64,000 bases of DNA from Nocardioides sp. Kera G14 (GTDB taxonomy: Bacteria; Actinomycetota; Actinomycetes; Propionibacteriales; Nocardioidaceae), in assembly GCF_020715565.1 (NCBI RefSeq), contig NZ_CP085839.1:248001-312000 (forward strand). Reading direction: 5' to 3'. The notes under the pieces were generated by a model. The model worked only from the letters and a program-made list of their open reading frames with translations, had not been told where the DNA came from and made no database searches. The translations under genes and the position numbers were made by a program. Below, one piece after another: positions 29,302 through 38,302 of this stretch. Each line of letters begins with the position of its first letter. The first letter of the stretch is position 1.

Positions 29302-32111
29302 CTGCTGTTGCCCTGGACCTTGCGAGTGAGCTGCGCAGCCGGGGGATCAGCAATGTCGACGACTCCACGCTGGCCCGGGCGCTCTACTCCTCGGACGCGT
29401 CGCTCTACCGCGTCATCCCGCAGGTGGTGGTCCGGCCGCAGCACACCGACGAGCTGATCGCCATCCACGAGGCCTCGCGGACGCTGGGTGTGCCGGTCAC
29501 GCTGCGCGGCGCCGGCACGTCGATCGCAGGGAACGCGGTCGGGCCGGGCATCGTCGTCGACACCCGTGACCTACGCCGGGTGATCTCGATCGATCCGGAC
29601 GCGCGGACTGCGCGGATCGAGCCGGGGATCGTCCACGCCGACCTGCAGCGGGCGGCGGCGCCGTACGGCCTCCGCTTCGGGCCCGACCCGTCGACGCACC
29701 CGCGCTGCACGATCGGCGGGATGATCGGTAACAACGCCTGCGGCAACAGGGCCCTCGGCTACGGCCGCACCGTCGACAACGTCGAGGCACTGAAGGTCGT
29801 CTGGGGGACGGGCGAGGTGGCGGAGTACGCCGACGGGTCGGCGGGCGGCGCGACGGCGGAGCGACTGCTCGCGCTCGGTGACGCCCATCTCGCCCACCTG
29901 CGCACCGAGTTCGGCCGCTTCGGGCGGCAGGTGTCGGGCTACTCGCTCGAGCACCTCCTGCCGGAGAAGGGCCGCCGGGTCGACCGCTTCCTGGTCGGCA
30001 CCGAGGGCACGCTCGCGACCATCCTCGAGACCACCGTCCGACTCGTCGTCGACGAGCCCGGTCGGATGCTGCTCGTGCTGGGCTACCCGACGATGCACGA
30101 AGCGGCTGATGCGGTGCCGGCTGTGCTCGCTGCGGCCCGCTCGACGGCCGGAACCCTGCTGGCGTGTGAGGGGCTCGACGCCCGGATCGTCGACCTGGTC
30201 CGCGCGAAGGGCAACGTCGTCCCCGAGCTGCCGGCCGGCGCCGGCTGGCTGATGGCCGAGGCGGCCGGCGTCCATGCCGAGGACCTCCTCTCCGCCGTTG
30301 CCGCGGCCGGCGGAGCTCTGGATGCGCGGCTCGTCCGTGACGCCGGCGAGATGGCCGCGATCTGGAAGATCCGCGAGGACGGAGCGGGCCTGGCCGGTCG
30401 CTCGCTGCCGACTCCCGCCTACTCGGGGTGGGAGGACTCGGCGGTTCCGCCCGAGCACCTCGGGGCATGGCTGCGCGACTTCGACGAGATCCTGGCGGCG
30501 TACGGGCTGCAGGGCTTCCCGTACGGCCACTTCGGCGACGGGTGCATCCACTGCCGCATCGACTTCCCCTTCGAGGCCGGAAACCCTGACTCCGCACGGG
30601 TCTTCCGCGAGTTCATGACCGCGTGCGCGCACGGCATCAAGAAGTACGGCGGCACTCTGTCGGGCGAGCACGGCGACGGCCGGGTGCGCTCCGAGCTGCT
30701 TCCGCTGATGTACGAGCCGCAGTCGATCGACCTCTTCCGCGCGGTCAAGCAGATCGCGGATCCCGAGAACCTGATGAACCCGGGCAACATCGCCAGCCCG
30801 GACGACCAGGGCCCCGCCTCGATCACGGACGACCTGCGGCCGGTCCGCCCCCGCGCACGCCCGACCACTTCGCTGCGCCTGCTGCACGACGACGGCGATC
30901 TCGGTGCCGCCGTCCACCGTTGCACCGGTGTCGGCAAGTGCGTGGCGCCGCACACCAGCGGCGTGATGTGCCCGTCCTACCTCGGCACGCTGCAGGAGAA
31001 GGACTCCACCCGCGGGCGCGCCCGCGTGCTCCAGGAGGCGCTCGACGGCGGCCTCGTCCGCGGGCTGGCCGATCCTGCTGTCGGAGCGGCGCTGGATCTG
31101 TGCCTTGCGTGCAAGGGCTGTTCGACCGACTGCCCGTCCGGCGTCGACATGGCGACGTACAAGTCGGAATCGCTGTACCAAGCGTTCCGCGGCAAACGCC
31201 GCCCCCGCTCGCACTACCTCCTCGGCCGGTTGCCGATGTGGGCGCGTCTCGGTGCTCCCTTCGCGCGGCTCACCAACCTGCTGATGAAGCTCGCGCCCCT
31301 CGCCTGGCTGGCGAAGTGGGTCGCGGGCATCGACCAGCGGCGGTCTGTGCCGAAGTTCGCCCCGACGACCCTCCGCCGGTCCGCCGAGACCGGGTCACTG
31401 GTGGAGAGGCCCGACGTCTGGATCTGGGCCGACTCCTTCACCGACCACTTCTTCACCCAGTCGGGTGAGGCAGCAATCGCGTTCCTCGAGGCGCAGGGCC
31501 TCACCGTCAAGGTGATCAAGGACAACGCCTGCTGCGGCCTGACCTGGATCACGACCGGCCAGCTCGACCAGGCGAAGTCGATCATGGAGCGCACGGTGCG
31601 GACGTTGGCGCCGTACGTCGCCAGTGGCGTCCCCGTCGTCGGCCTCGAGCCCTCCTGCCTCGCCACGCTGCGCTCGGACTCGCTCGAGCTGACCGACATC
31701 CCCGAGGCGGTCGACGTCGCGGCCCAGATGCTGACCTTCGCCGAGCTCGTGCACAAGCTCGAGCTCCCGCTGCCCGACCTGAGCGACGTCGAGATCGTCG
31801 CGCAGCCGCACTGCCACCAGAACGCGGTGCTCGGCTGGAAGGTCGAGCAGGGCCTGCTGGAGAAGGCGGGGGCCACGGTCACGAAGGTCGCCGGCTGCTG
31901 TGGTCTCGCGGGGAACTTCGGCGTGGAGGAGGGGCACTACGAGGTGAGCGTCGCGATCGCGGAGACCCACCTGCTCCCGGCCGTGCGCGCAGCCTCCCCT
32001 GAGACTGTGATCCTCGCCGACGGGATGTCGTGCCGGGTCCAGTTGGATGACCTCGCCGGCGTGCCCACGATGCACCTCGCCGAGCTCCTGGCTTCTAAAC
32101 TGGTGAAGTGA
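29298..32111 (+). CDS. FAD-linked oxidase/Fe-S 2-hydroxyacid dehydrogenase (GlcD-GlpC type)
   Basis: 937 residues. N-terminal FAD-binding PCMH domain (PVTLRGAGTSIAGNAVGPGI, IGGMIGNNACGNRALGYGR), FAD-oxidase C-terminal domain with GHFGDGCIHCRIDFPF and GTLSGEHGDGRVRS, then ferredoxin-type sites (CTGVGKC...CP and CLACKGCSTDCP), and two CCG domains (DNACCGLTW, AGCCGLAGNFG). Proteins with this plan oxidise D-lactate, D-2-hydroxyglutarate or related hydroxyacids and pass electrons to quinone. Exact substrate is not readable. GTG start overlaps the Nudix stop; its stop overlaps a 28-codon ORF. Confidence 0.9.
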   Translation: MTAVALDLASELRSRGISNVDDSTLARALYSSDASLYRVIPQVVVRPQHTDELIAIHEASRTLGVPVTLRGAGTSIAGNAVGPGIVVDTRDLRRVISIDPDARTARIEPGIVHADLQRAAAPYGLRFGPDPSTHPRCTIGGMIGNNACGNRALGYGRTVDNVEALKVVWGTGEVAEYADGSAGGATAERLLALGDAHLAHLRTEFGRFGRQVSGYSLEHLLPEKGRRVDRFLVGTEGTLATILETTVRLVVDEPGRMLLVLGYPTMHEAADAVPAVLAAARSTAGTLLACEGLDARIVDLVRAKGNVVPELPAGAGWLMAEAAGVHAEDLLSAVAAAGGALDARLVRDAGEMAAIWKIREDGAGLAGRSLPTPAYSGWEDSAVPPEHLGAWLRDFDEILAAYGLQGFPYGHFGDGCIHCRIDFPFEAGNPDSARVFREFMTACAHGIKKYGGTLSGEHGDGRVRSELLPLMYEPQSIDLFRAVKQIADPENLMNPGNIASPDDQGPASITDDLRPVRPRARPTTSLRLLHDDGDLGAAVHRCTGVGKCVAPHTSGVMCPSYLGTLQEKDSTRGRARVLQEALDGGLVRGLADPAVGAALDLCLACKGCSTDCPSGVDMATYKSESLYQAFRGKRRPRSHYLLGRLPMWARLGAPFARLTNLLMKLAPLAWLAKWVAGIDQRRSVPKFAPTTLRRSAETGSLVERPDVWIWADSFTDHFFTQSGEAAIAFLEAQGLTVKVIKDNACCGLTWITTGQLDQAKSIMERTVRTLAPYVASGVPVVGLEPSCLATLRSDSLELTDIPEAVDVAAQMLTFAELVHKLELPLPDLSDVEIVAQPHCHQNAVLGWKVEQGLLEKAGATVTKVAGCCGLAGNFGVEEGHYEVSVAIAETHLLPAVRAASPETVILADGMSCRVQLDDLAGVPTMHLAELLASKLVK

Positions 32112-32194
32112 GCCCGAAGCAGCGCCGGTACATCATCCCTGCAGCGCTGGTGGCTCTCCTCGTGATCGTGGTGATCGCGCAGGTGCTCAAGTGA
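32108..32194 (+). CDS. 28-residue single-helix membrane microprotein
   Basis: A tiny ORF: basic start (VSPKQRRYIIP) followed by one hydrophobic helix (AALVALLVIVVIAQVL) and a final Lys. GTG 32108 overlaps the dehydrogenase stop by 4 nt (GTGA), and its own stop overlaps the next gene's GTG in the same way. This fills the 79-nt gap exactly and strongly suggests that it is translated. It may be a subunit or anchor for the dehydrogenase. No function is assigned. Confidence 0.65.
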   Translation: MSPKQRRYIIPAALVALLVIVVIAQVLK

Positions 32195-33420
32195 GCGGTG
32201 GCGAGCGGACCTCGGAGCCGCTGCTGCGGGCACTCAACCGGATGCGTTCGGTGATGCTCGATCCCGACCAGCTGGTCAAGGCGGTCGCCTCCGGCAAGCA
32301 GCGCGGCACCGACCCGCAGTGGCGGCGTGCCGAGCTGCGCTACGTCGACCTCAAGGCCGGGCGTCAGCTGCAGATCACGACGTACGACGCCACGCAGGCG
32401 TTCACCGCGAACTACAAGGTCGGCGACTCTGCGCTGGTCGAGGCACTCGACGAGCTGCTCGATCTGCCCTTCGCCAACTGGGTCGTGACCACCGCGACCG
32501 AGGAGACGACGGTCCAGGCCAAGACGCCCCACACGGCGCTGGTCTCTGTCGTCGAGAAGGCGCAGGCCGCGGAGCAGCAGGCCAGCCACGACCTGCCCAA
32601 GGAGCGGCTCCTGCCGGAGTCCGACCCGGTCTTCATCACCCTCGGCCTCTCCGGCAAGGACGGGAAGCTCAAGCCGAGCCGCGCGTCGAAGTACCGTCAG
32701 GTCGAGGAGTTCCTCCGCCAGCTCGACACTGCCATCGATGACGCGCTCGCGAAGAAGCACCTCCGAGTGCCGACGGCCGATGAGCCGCTGCGGATCGTCG
32801 ACCTCGGCTGCGGCAACGGCTATCTGACCTTCGCCGCCCAGCGCTACCTCACCTCGGTGAAGCAGCTCCCGGTCGTCGTCACGGGCGTCGACATCAAGGA
32901 GCAGTCCCGGGACCACAACGCCAGCGTGGCGAGGGATCTGGGCGTCAACGCGGAGTTCGTCGTCGGCACGATCGACGGCGTCGAGCTGCCTCGGAACCCC
33001 GACGTCGTGCTCGCGCTGCACGCCTGCGACACGGCCACCGACGACGCCCTCGCGCGGGCGATCGACTGGGAGGCACCGCTCGTGCTCGCCGCACCCTGCT
33101 GCCACCACGACATCTCGGCCCAGCTGCGCAAGGCACCGACCCCGTCGCCGTACGCCATGTTCACCCGCCACGGCATCCTCCGCGAGCGCCTCGCCGACAC
33201 CCTCACCGACGGTATTCGCGCGTCGCTGCTGCGGATCAGCGGCTACCGCGTCGACGTCGTGCAGTTCGTCGAGAGCCAGCACACGCCGCGCAACACCATG
33301 CTGCGAGCCGTCCGCACCGGCGGGCCGGTCAAGGGCGGCTCGGTGAAGAAGGAGTACGACGACCTCGTCTCCACGTGGGCGTTGAAGCCGAAGCTCGCGG
33401 AGCTCCTGGGTCTCGCGTGA
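32191..33420 (+). CDS. SAM-dependent methyltransferase (Methyltransf_32-like)
   Basis: 409 residues. The class I methyltransferase core is near residue 205: RIVDLGCGNGYLTFAA (SAM-binding motif I), then VVTGVDIKEQSRDHN (acidic strand 2 end). The segment LAAPCCHHDISAQL after strand 4 is typical of the Methyltransf_32 group, related to eukaryotic METTL25/TRM13-type proteins. The N-terminal 190 residues form a separate domain that may bind RNA. Target unknown. GTG start overlaps the microprotein stop. Confidence 0.8.
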   Translation: MSGGERTSEPLLRALNRMRSVMLDPDQLVKAVASGKQRGTDPQWRRAELRYVDLKAGRQLQITTYDATQAFTANYKVGDSALVEALDELLDLPFANWVVTTATEETTVQAKTPHTALVSVVEKAQAAEQQASHDLPKERLLPESDPVFITLGLSGKDGKLKPSRASKYRQVEEFLRQLDTAIDDALAKKHLRVPTADEPLRIVDLGCGNGYLTFAAQRYLTSVKQLPVVVTGVDIKEQSRDHNASVARDLGVNAEFVVGTIDGVELPRNPDVVLALHACDTATDDALARAIDWEAPLVLAAPCCHHDISAQLRKAPTPSPYAMFTRHGILRERLADTLTDGIRASLLRISGYRVDVVQFVESQHTPRNTMLRAVRTGGPVKGGSVKKEYDDLVSTWALKPKLAELLGLA

Positions 33421-33430
33421 GAGCGCGTTC

Positions 33431-34405
33431 GTGATCGTCCGCATCGCGGCGTCGATCCTGGTGGCGCTGGGGCCCTCAGGTGACGTCGCGTTCTCCTTCG
33501 ACGACCCGGACATCACCGAGTCCTCCGCGCTGGTCGCACTTCCCAACGGTGACTTCGTCACCACCAACGACTCCGGCGACTCCGGCCGGGTCTTCCTCGT
33601 GAGCCCGGACGGGAAGACGCTGCGGGTGAGCGACTGGGCGGACGACGCGACCGACGTCGAGGCACTGGCCCCGGTCGGTTGGCCGGCCCGCAGCGATCGC
33701 GTGTGGGTGGGCGACATCGGCGACAACGCCAACGCCCGCGACACGATCGAGGTCACCCAGGCCAAGGTCGGTCTGGGAGGCCAGGAGACGCTCGAGGGCT
33801 TCACGCCGCTGGAGCTCCGTTACCCCGACGGCGCCCATGACGCGGAGACGCTGATGGCGGCACCTGACGGCCGTCTCCTGATCGTCACGAAGGGGTTCCT
33901 CGGCGGGACGCTCTACGCCGTGCCCACGCACTCCCGCCCGGCGGGTGCGATCACGCTCGAGCCCCTCAGCTCCACCGGAGCCATGCTCCCCATGGCCACC
34001 GACGGCGCCTTCCTCCCCGACGGCAAGCACTTCCTGCTCCGCGGCTACACGTCGGCGACGCTCTACGCCTGGCCGTCGCTGGATCGCCTCGGCTCGATGC
34101 CACTGCCGCACCAGAAGCAGGGTGAGGGGCTCGGCATCGCCGCCGACGGGTCGCTCTGGCTCTCGAGTGAAGGGGTGCATGCCGACGTACTGCACACCGA
34201 GCTCTCACCTGCACTGAGGGCCCTCGTCGACGGGGGTACGCCGAACGCGACACCGACCTCCACCGAAACGGCCCCCGCGCCCGCTCGAGAGGGCGATTCC
34301 TCACCGTCGGATGGGGAATCAGGCACGCGCGGATGGTGGCCCTGGATCGGAGGAGGGATCGTGGCAGTGGGACTGATCGCCTACCTGCTGCGGCGCCGAG
34401 CATGA
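33431..34405 (+). CDS. Secreted, membrane-anchored propeller-like protein
   Basis: 324 residues. A short hydrophobic N-terminus (IVRIAASILVALGP) looks like a signal peptide. The body has repeated beta-propeller-like strands (DFVTTNDSGDSGRVFLVSPD, DRVWVGDIGDNANARDT, RLLIVTKGFLGGTLYAV, GEGLGIAADGSLWLSSEG). A Thr/Pro/Ser-rich linker leads to one C-terminal transmembrane helix and a Arg-rich stop (LLRRRA). It is probably an extracellular protein held on the membrane. No enzyme motif was recognised. Confidence 0.65.
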   Translation: MIVRIAASILVALGPSGDVAFSFDDPDITESSALVALPNGDFVTTNDSGDSGRVFLVSPDGKTLRVSDWADDATDVEALAPVGWPARSDRVWVGDIGDNANARDTIEVTQAKVGLGGQETLEGFTPLELRYPDGAHDAETLMAAPDGRLLIVTKGFLGGTLYAVPTHSRPAGAITLEPLSSTGAMLPMATDGAFLPDGKHFLLRGYTSATLYAWPSLDRLGSMPLPHQKQGEGLGIAADGSLWLSSEGVHADVLHTELSPALRALVDGGTPNATPTSTETAPAPAREGDSSPSDGESGTRGWWPWIGGGIVAVGLIAYLLRRRA

Positions 34406-34434
34406 GAAGCGGGACACGCGGGTAAGACCTTGTC

Positions 34435-35442
34435 GTGGTCAGGCTGCGTCGGACATCCCCGGACCAGCCGGGCTGGACGCGGCGACGGGCAGGACGAGGA
34501 TTCGTCTATCTCGATGAGAACGGCGACCGCCTTCCCGAGGAGGACGTCGAGCGCATCCGGGCGCTGGCGATCCCGCCGGCCTGGCGCGACGTATGGATCA
34601 CGCCGCACGCCAATGGCCACCTGCAGGCGATCGGGACCGACGACGCGGGCCGGCGGCAGTACCTCTACCACCCGGACTGGCGCACGCGCCGGGACGCGGA
34701 CAAGTTCGACCGGGTGCTCCTCTTCGGTCGGGCGCTGATGAAGGCGCGCGAGCGGATCCTCTCCGACCTCGCCAAGGACGGGATGCCCCGGGAGAGGGCC
34801 TGTGCCTGCGCCGTACGGCTCCTTGACCTGGGCTACTTCCGGATCGGCAACGACGTCTATGCCGATGCGCACGGCAGCTTCGGGCTCACCACCCTGCAGC
34901 GTCGTCACGTGAGGCGCATGCAGGACAGGCTCGTCTTCACGTTCACCGGCAAGTCGGGGGTGGACCACCGGATCGAGATCGACGACGCGATGGTCGGCGA
35001 GGCGGTCGAGGCGATGCGCCGGCGTCGCGGCAGCGACGAGGGCCTGCTCGCGTTCCGCGAAGGACGGCAGTGGCGGACGATGCTGCCCACGCTGGTCAAC
35101 GACTACGTGCGCGAGGTAACCGGCGTCGAGGCGACCGCCAAGGACTTCCGCACCTGGCACGCGACCGTGCTCGCGGCCGCCGGCCTGGCAGAACGGCTCG
35201 ACGAGGCCGGCGGAACGGTGTCGAAGACGAAGGGGAAGCGGCTGGTCAGCGACACGATGAAGGAGGTCGCGGAGTTCCTCGGCAACACCCCGACGCTCGC
35301 CCGCAAGTCCTACGTCGACCCGCGGGTGGTCAGCGCCTTCGAGGAGGGCCGCACCATCGCCTCGGCCACTCGCAAGAACCATGCGACGACGGATGCCCGG
35401 CAGCTGGCACTCGAGCGAGCGACGCTCCGCCTGATCGGCTAG
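34435..35442 (+). CDS. DNA topoisomerase IB (poxvirus/bacterial type)
   Basis: 335 residues. Relaxes supercoils by a 3'-phosphotyrosine nick. N-terminal domain (FVYLDENGDRLPEEDVERIR, LAIPPAWRDVWITP) and catalytic domain with Arg in YFRIGND, Lys in FTFTGKSGVDH, Arg in KDFRTWHAT, Asn in LGNTPTLARK and the nucleophile Tyr in KSYVDPRV. The Asn replaces the His of vaccinia and human enzymes; this is known for the Deinococcus enzyme. Start GTG 34435. Stop overlaps serC stop on the other strand (shared CTAG). Confidence 0.92.
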   Translation: MVRLRRTSPDQPGWTRRRAGRGFVYLDENGDRLPEEDVERIRALAIPPAWRDVWITPHANGHLQAIGTDDAGRRQYLYHPDWRTRRDADKFDRVLLFGRALMKARERILSDLAKDGMPRERACACAVRLLDLGYFRIGNDVYADAHGSFGLTTLQRRHVRRMQDRLVFTFTGKSGVDHRIEIDDAMVGEAVEAMRRRRGSDEGLLAFREGRQWRTMLPTLVNDYVREVTGVEATAKDFRTWHATVLAAAGLAERLDEAGGTVSKTKGKRLVSDTMKEVAEFLGNTPTLARKSYVDPRVVSAFEEGRTIASATRKNHATTDARQLALERATLRLIG

Positions 35443-36566
35443 AGCTGCTCCACCACGTAGTCGATGCAGGTGGTGAGCGCCTCGACGTCGGAGGCGTCGA
35501 CGGCGGGATACATCGCGATCCGAAGCTGGTTGGCGCCGATGCCGCGGTAGGCGTCGAGGTCGACGACACCGTTGGCACGCAGCACGTCCATGACCTCGGT
35601 CTTGGAGATCGAGGGGTCGAGTTCGATCGTGCCCACAACGTCGGAGCGGTTCTCGGGGTCGTCGACGAAGGGGGCGGCGTACGACGACCGCTCGGCCCAG
35701 CCATAGAGGACTGCGGCCGAGGCGGCCGTCCGGGCCGCCATGCCCGCAAGTCCGCCGTTCGCGTTCATCCAGTCCAGCTGCTCCGCCATCAGGAAGAGCG
35801 TCGCGACGGCAGGAGTATTGAGGGTCTGGTCGGCGCGGGTGTTCTTGAGCGCGGTCGTGAGCGAGAAGAACTCGGGGATGTAGCGGCCCGACGCGGCGAT
35901 CTTCTCCGCGCGCTCGATGGCGGCGGGGGAGAGGGTGGTGATCCACAGGCCGCCGTCGGAGGCGAAGGACTTCTGCGGGGCGAAGTAGTAGACGTCGGCC
36001 TGGCTGAGGTCGAGGGCGAGCCCGCCCGCAGCTGAGGTGGCGTCGACGAGCGTGAGCTGCTCGGGCGTCATGCCGGCCGGTCGCCCCACGGGCGCCCACA
36101 CACCGGTGGAGGTCTCGTTGTGGGTCCACGCGTAGGTATCCACGTCGGCATCGAAGGCGACCTCGACGCGGGTGCCCGGCTCGGCCGTGCGCATGGCCGG
36201 GGCCTTCAGCCACGGTGCGGCGTTGGCCGCCTTGGCGAACTTCGCGCCGAACTCACCGAAGACCGCGTGCTGCGAGCGCTCCTCGATCAGCGCGAAGGTG
36301 GCCAGGTCCCAGAAGGCCGCCGAGCCGCCGTTGCCGATCGCGATCTCGAACCCGTCGGGCAGGCCGAAGAGGGTGGTGAGGCCGTCGACGACCCGACGTA
36401 CGAGCTTCTTGACCGGCGGCTGCCGGTGGGAGGTGCCGACCAGGGTGCTCCCCGTGGCCGCGAGTGCCTCGAGCCGGCCGGCCGTCACCTTCGACGGGCC
36501 GGAGCCGAAGCGGCCGTCGGCGGGCAGCAGCTCGGCAGGGATAACGATTGTCCTGGGGTCGGCCAC
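35439..36566 (-). CDS. serC: Phosphoserine aminotransferase
   Basis: 375 residues, same form as the mycobacterial enzyme. PLP-dependent transfer of amino from glutamate to 3-phosphohydroxypyruvate, in serine and PLP synthesis. Motifs: GSGPSKV near the N-terminus, LVGTSHRQPPVK, VDATSAAGG, and the PLP lysine in YYFAPQKSFASDGGLW. The start is GTG 36566 with GGGAGG 9 nt upstream; that Shine-Dalgarno lies in the short gap to the divergent GNAT gene. Confidence 0.95.
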   Translation of the reverse strand: MADPRTIVIPAELLPADGRFGSGPSKVTAGRLEALAATGSTLVGTSHRQPPVKKLVRRVVDGLTTLFGLPDGFEIAIGNGGSAAFWDLATFALIEERSQHAVFGEFGAKFAKAANAAPWLKAPAMRTAEPGTRVEVAFDADVDTYAWTHNETSTGVWAPVGRPAGMTPEQLTLVDATSAAGGLALDLSQADVYYFAPQKSFASDGGLWITTLSPAAIERAEKIAASGRYIPEFFSLTTALKNTRADQTLNTPAVATLFLMAEQLDWMNANGGLAGMAARTAASAAVLYGWAERSSYAAPFVDDPENRSDVVGTIELDPSISKTEVMDVLRANGVVDLDAYRGIGANQLRIAMYPAVDASDVEALTTCIDYVVEQL

Positions 36567-36572
36567 GGTGAA

Positions 36573-36578
36573 TATCCT
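36573..36578 (+). promoter_or_regulatory. -10 box of GNAT gene (leaderless geometry)
   Basis: TATCCT ends 7 nt before GTG 36586, and no Shine-Dalgarno is present. The box overlaps the serC Shine-Dalgarno on the other strand. Confidence 0.5.
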
Positions 36579-36585
36579 CCCATCC

Positions 36586-37071
36586 GTGCCCGGCCCGGAT
36601 CGACTCAGTATCAAGCGTCTCGGATATGACCATGAGGACGCGCAGGCGCTGACCGCGAGGCTGCAGGCCTTCTACGCCGAGCGGTACGGCGACGGGGATG
36701 ACGATCCGACCGGCCCGAGCCAGTTCGTCGAGCCCGAGGGGATCTTCCTCGTCGGCTACGTGGACGGCAAACCGGTCGCGACGGGCGCCTGGCGCCGTGT
36801 GGGCGTCGACCGTCTCGGGACGACGAAGACCGCCGAGCTCAAGCGGATGCACGTGATCCCGGAGATGCAGCGCCGCGGCTTCGCCGGCGAGATCCTCCGG
36901 GCGCTCGAGGAGTCGGCGCGCGAGAACGGCTTCGAGGCGCTCGTCCTCTCGACCGGTCTCAAGCAGCCCGAGGGGATCGCCTTCTACGAGGCGCACGGCT
37001 ATGAGCCCATCCAAGGCTTCGGCCACTACGCCGGTGCTCCGCTGAATCGGTGTTACGGGAAACACCTCTGA
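36586..37071 (+). CDS. GNAT-family N-acetyltransferase
   Basis: 161 residues. GNAT fold with the acetyl-CoA loop at about residues 85-105: ELKRMHVIPEMQRRGFAGEI (R/QxxGxG/A type: RRGFAG). Earlier strands include GIFLVGYVDGKPVATGAWR, and the C-terminal strand pair IAFYEAHGYEPI is typical. Substrate unknown. GTG start follows a TATCCT box, so the mRNA may be leaderless. The gene's stop lies in a hairpin shared with the convergent citrate synthase. Confidence 0.85.
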   Translation: MPGPDRLSIKRLGYDHEDAQALTARLQAFYAERYGDGDDDPTGPSQFVEPEGIFLVGYVDGKPVATGAWRRVGVDRLGTTKTAELKRMHVIPEMQRRGFAGEILRALEESARENGFEALVLSTGLKQPEGIAFYEAHGYEPIQGFGHYAGAPLNRCYGKHL

Positions 37072-37100
37072 CGGAGCGTCCGCACGCGTCAGAGGCGTTT
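37061..37100. terminator. Bidirectional terminator between GNAT and citrate synthase
   Basis: A 13-bp stem with one mismatch, arms 37061-37073 (CCTCTGACG core) and 37087-37099 (CGTCAGAGG core), followed by TTTCG on the plus strand. It includes the GNAT stop codon and serves both convergent genes. Confidence 0.7.
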
Positions 37101-37107
37101 CGCAGAA

Positions 37108-38217
37108 TCAGGTCCAGGACGGGTCGTAGCCCTCGATGTCGGACACCGGGCGGGTGCCCGGGCCGGTGTAGATCGCCGACGGGCGGATCAGGCGACCGGT
37201 GGTCTTCTGCTCGAGGATGTGGGCCGACCAACCGCCGGTGCGGGCACAGGTGAACATCGACGTGAACATGTGGGCGGGGATCTCGGCGAAGTCGAGGACG
37301 ATCGCCGCCCAGAACTCCACGTTGGTCTCGAGCACACGGTCGGGGCGACGCTCACGGAGCTCGGCCAAGGCGGCCTCCTCCAGCGCCTTGGCGACCTCGT
37401 AGCGGGGAGCACCGAGCTCCTCCGCCGTACGCCGCAGGACGCGGGCGCGCGGGTCCTGCGCACGGTAGACGCGGTGGCCGAAGCCCATCAGGCGCTCGCC
37501 GGAGTCGAGGAGCCCCTTGACGTAGGCACGGGCGTCGCCGGCCTTCTCGACCTCCTCGATCATGCCGAGGACCCGGGAGGGGGCGCCGCCGTGCAGCGGA
37601 CCCGACATCGCGCCGATCGCGCCCGACAGGGCGGCGGCGACGTCGGCACCGGTGGAGGTGATGACGCGGGCGGTGAAGGTGGAGGCGTTCATGCCGTGCT
37701 CGGCGGCGGAGCTCCAGTAGGCGTCGATCGCCTTGACGTGCTTGGGATCGGCCTCACCGCGCCAGCGGAGCAGGAACTTCTCGGCGAGGGTCTGCCCCTC
37801 GTCGACGACGCGCTGGGAGACAACCGGGAGGCCGAGGCCGCGGGCGGACTGGCCGGCCCAGGCGAGCACCATGACGGCCGCGCGGCCGAGGTCCTCGCGG
37901 ACCTTCTCCGGCGTCGAGTCGAAGGTGTACGTGATGCCGAAGAAGGTGGCGAGCTGCGCGATCGCGGACTGCAGGTCGACGCGGACGTCACCGGTGTGGA
38001 CAGGCAGCGAGAAGGCCTCGGCAGGCTGGAGGCCCGGGTCGAAGGTGCCGTCGACGAGGAGGCCCCAGACCTTCTCGAACGGGACGCGCCCGGCGAGGTC
38101 CTCGATGTCGACGCCGCGGTAGCGGAGCGCAGAGCCCTCCTTGTCGGGCTCGGCAATCTTGGTCTCGAATGCGACGACGCCCTCGAGCCCGTCGTGTACG
38201 ACCGGCGAGTCAGCCAT
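37108..38217 (-). CDS. Citrate synthase (second, CitA type)
   Basis: 369 residues, shorter than main GltA (about 430). Condenses oxaloacetate with acetyl-CoA (or a longer acyl-CoA in methylcitrate synthases). Motifs: ALRYRGVDIEDLAG, GPLHGGAPSRV (first catalytic His region), GFGHRVYRAQDPRA (second His) and TCARTGGWSAHILEQ. ATG 38217 has AAGGAGAG just upstream. Similar to mycobacterial citA, but citrate versus methylcitrate activity cannot be told. Divergent from pdxH. Confidence 0.92.
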   Translation of the reverse strand: MADSPVVHDGLEGVVAFETKIAEPDKEGSALRYRGVDIEDLAGRVPFEKVWGLLVDGTFDPGLQPAEAFSLPVHTGDVRVDLQSAIAQLATFFGITYTFDSTPEKVREDLGRAAVMVLAWAGQSARGLGLPVVSQRVVDEGQTLAEKFLLRWRGEADPKHVKAIDAYWSSAAEHGMNASTFTARVITSTGADVAAALSGAIGAMSGPLHGGAPSRVLGMIEEVEKAGDARAYVKGLLDSGERLMGFGHRVYRAQDPRARVLRRTAEELGAPRYEVAKALEEAALAELRERRPDRVLETNVEFWAAIVLDFAEIPAHMFTSMFTCARTGGWSAHILEQKTTGRLIRPSAIYTGPGTRPVSDIEGYDPSWT

Positions 38218-38290
38218 GTCTCTCCTTATGTCATGTGATCCATCGGGCATTGTGCCGCAGTCGGCGCGGGATGGGCCTTCCAGGGCCGTC

Positions 38291-38296
38291 TATGGT
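38291..38296 (+). promoter_or_regulatory. -10 box of pdxH (leaderless geometry)
   Basis: TATGGT is followed by 6 nt and the ATG at 38303, with no Shine-Dalgarno. Confidence 0.5.
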
Positions 38297-38302
38297 CACG
38301 GT

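Noticed and set aside
37250..38200. Citrate synthase as methylcitrate synthase (prpC)
   Set aside because: No prpB/prpD neighbours; sequence motifs do not separate the two activities, so the symbol was left empty.
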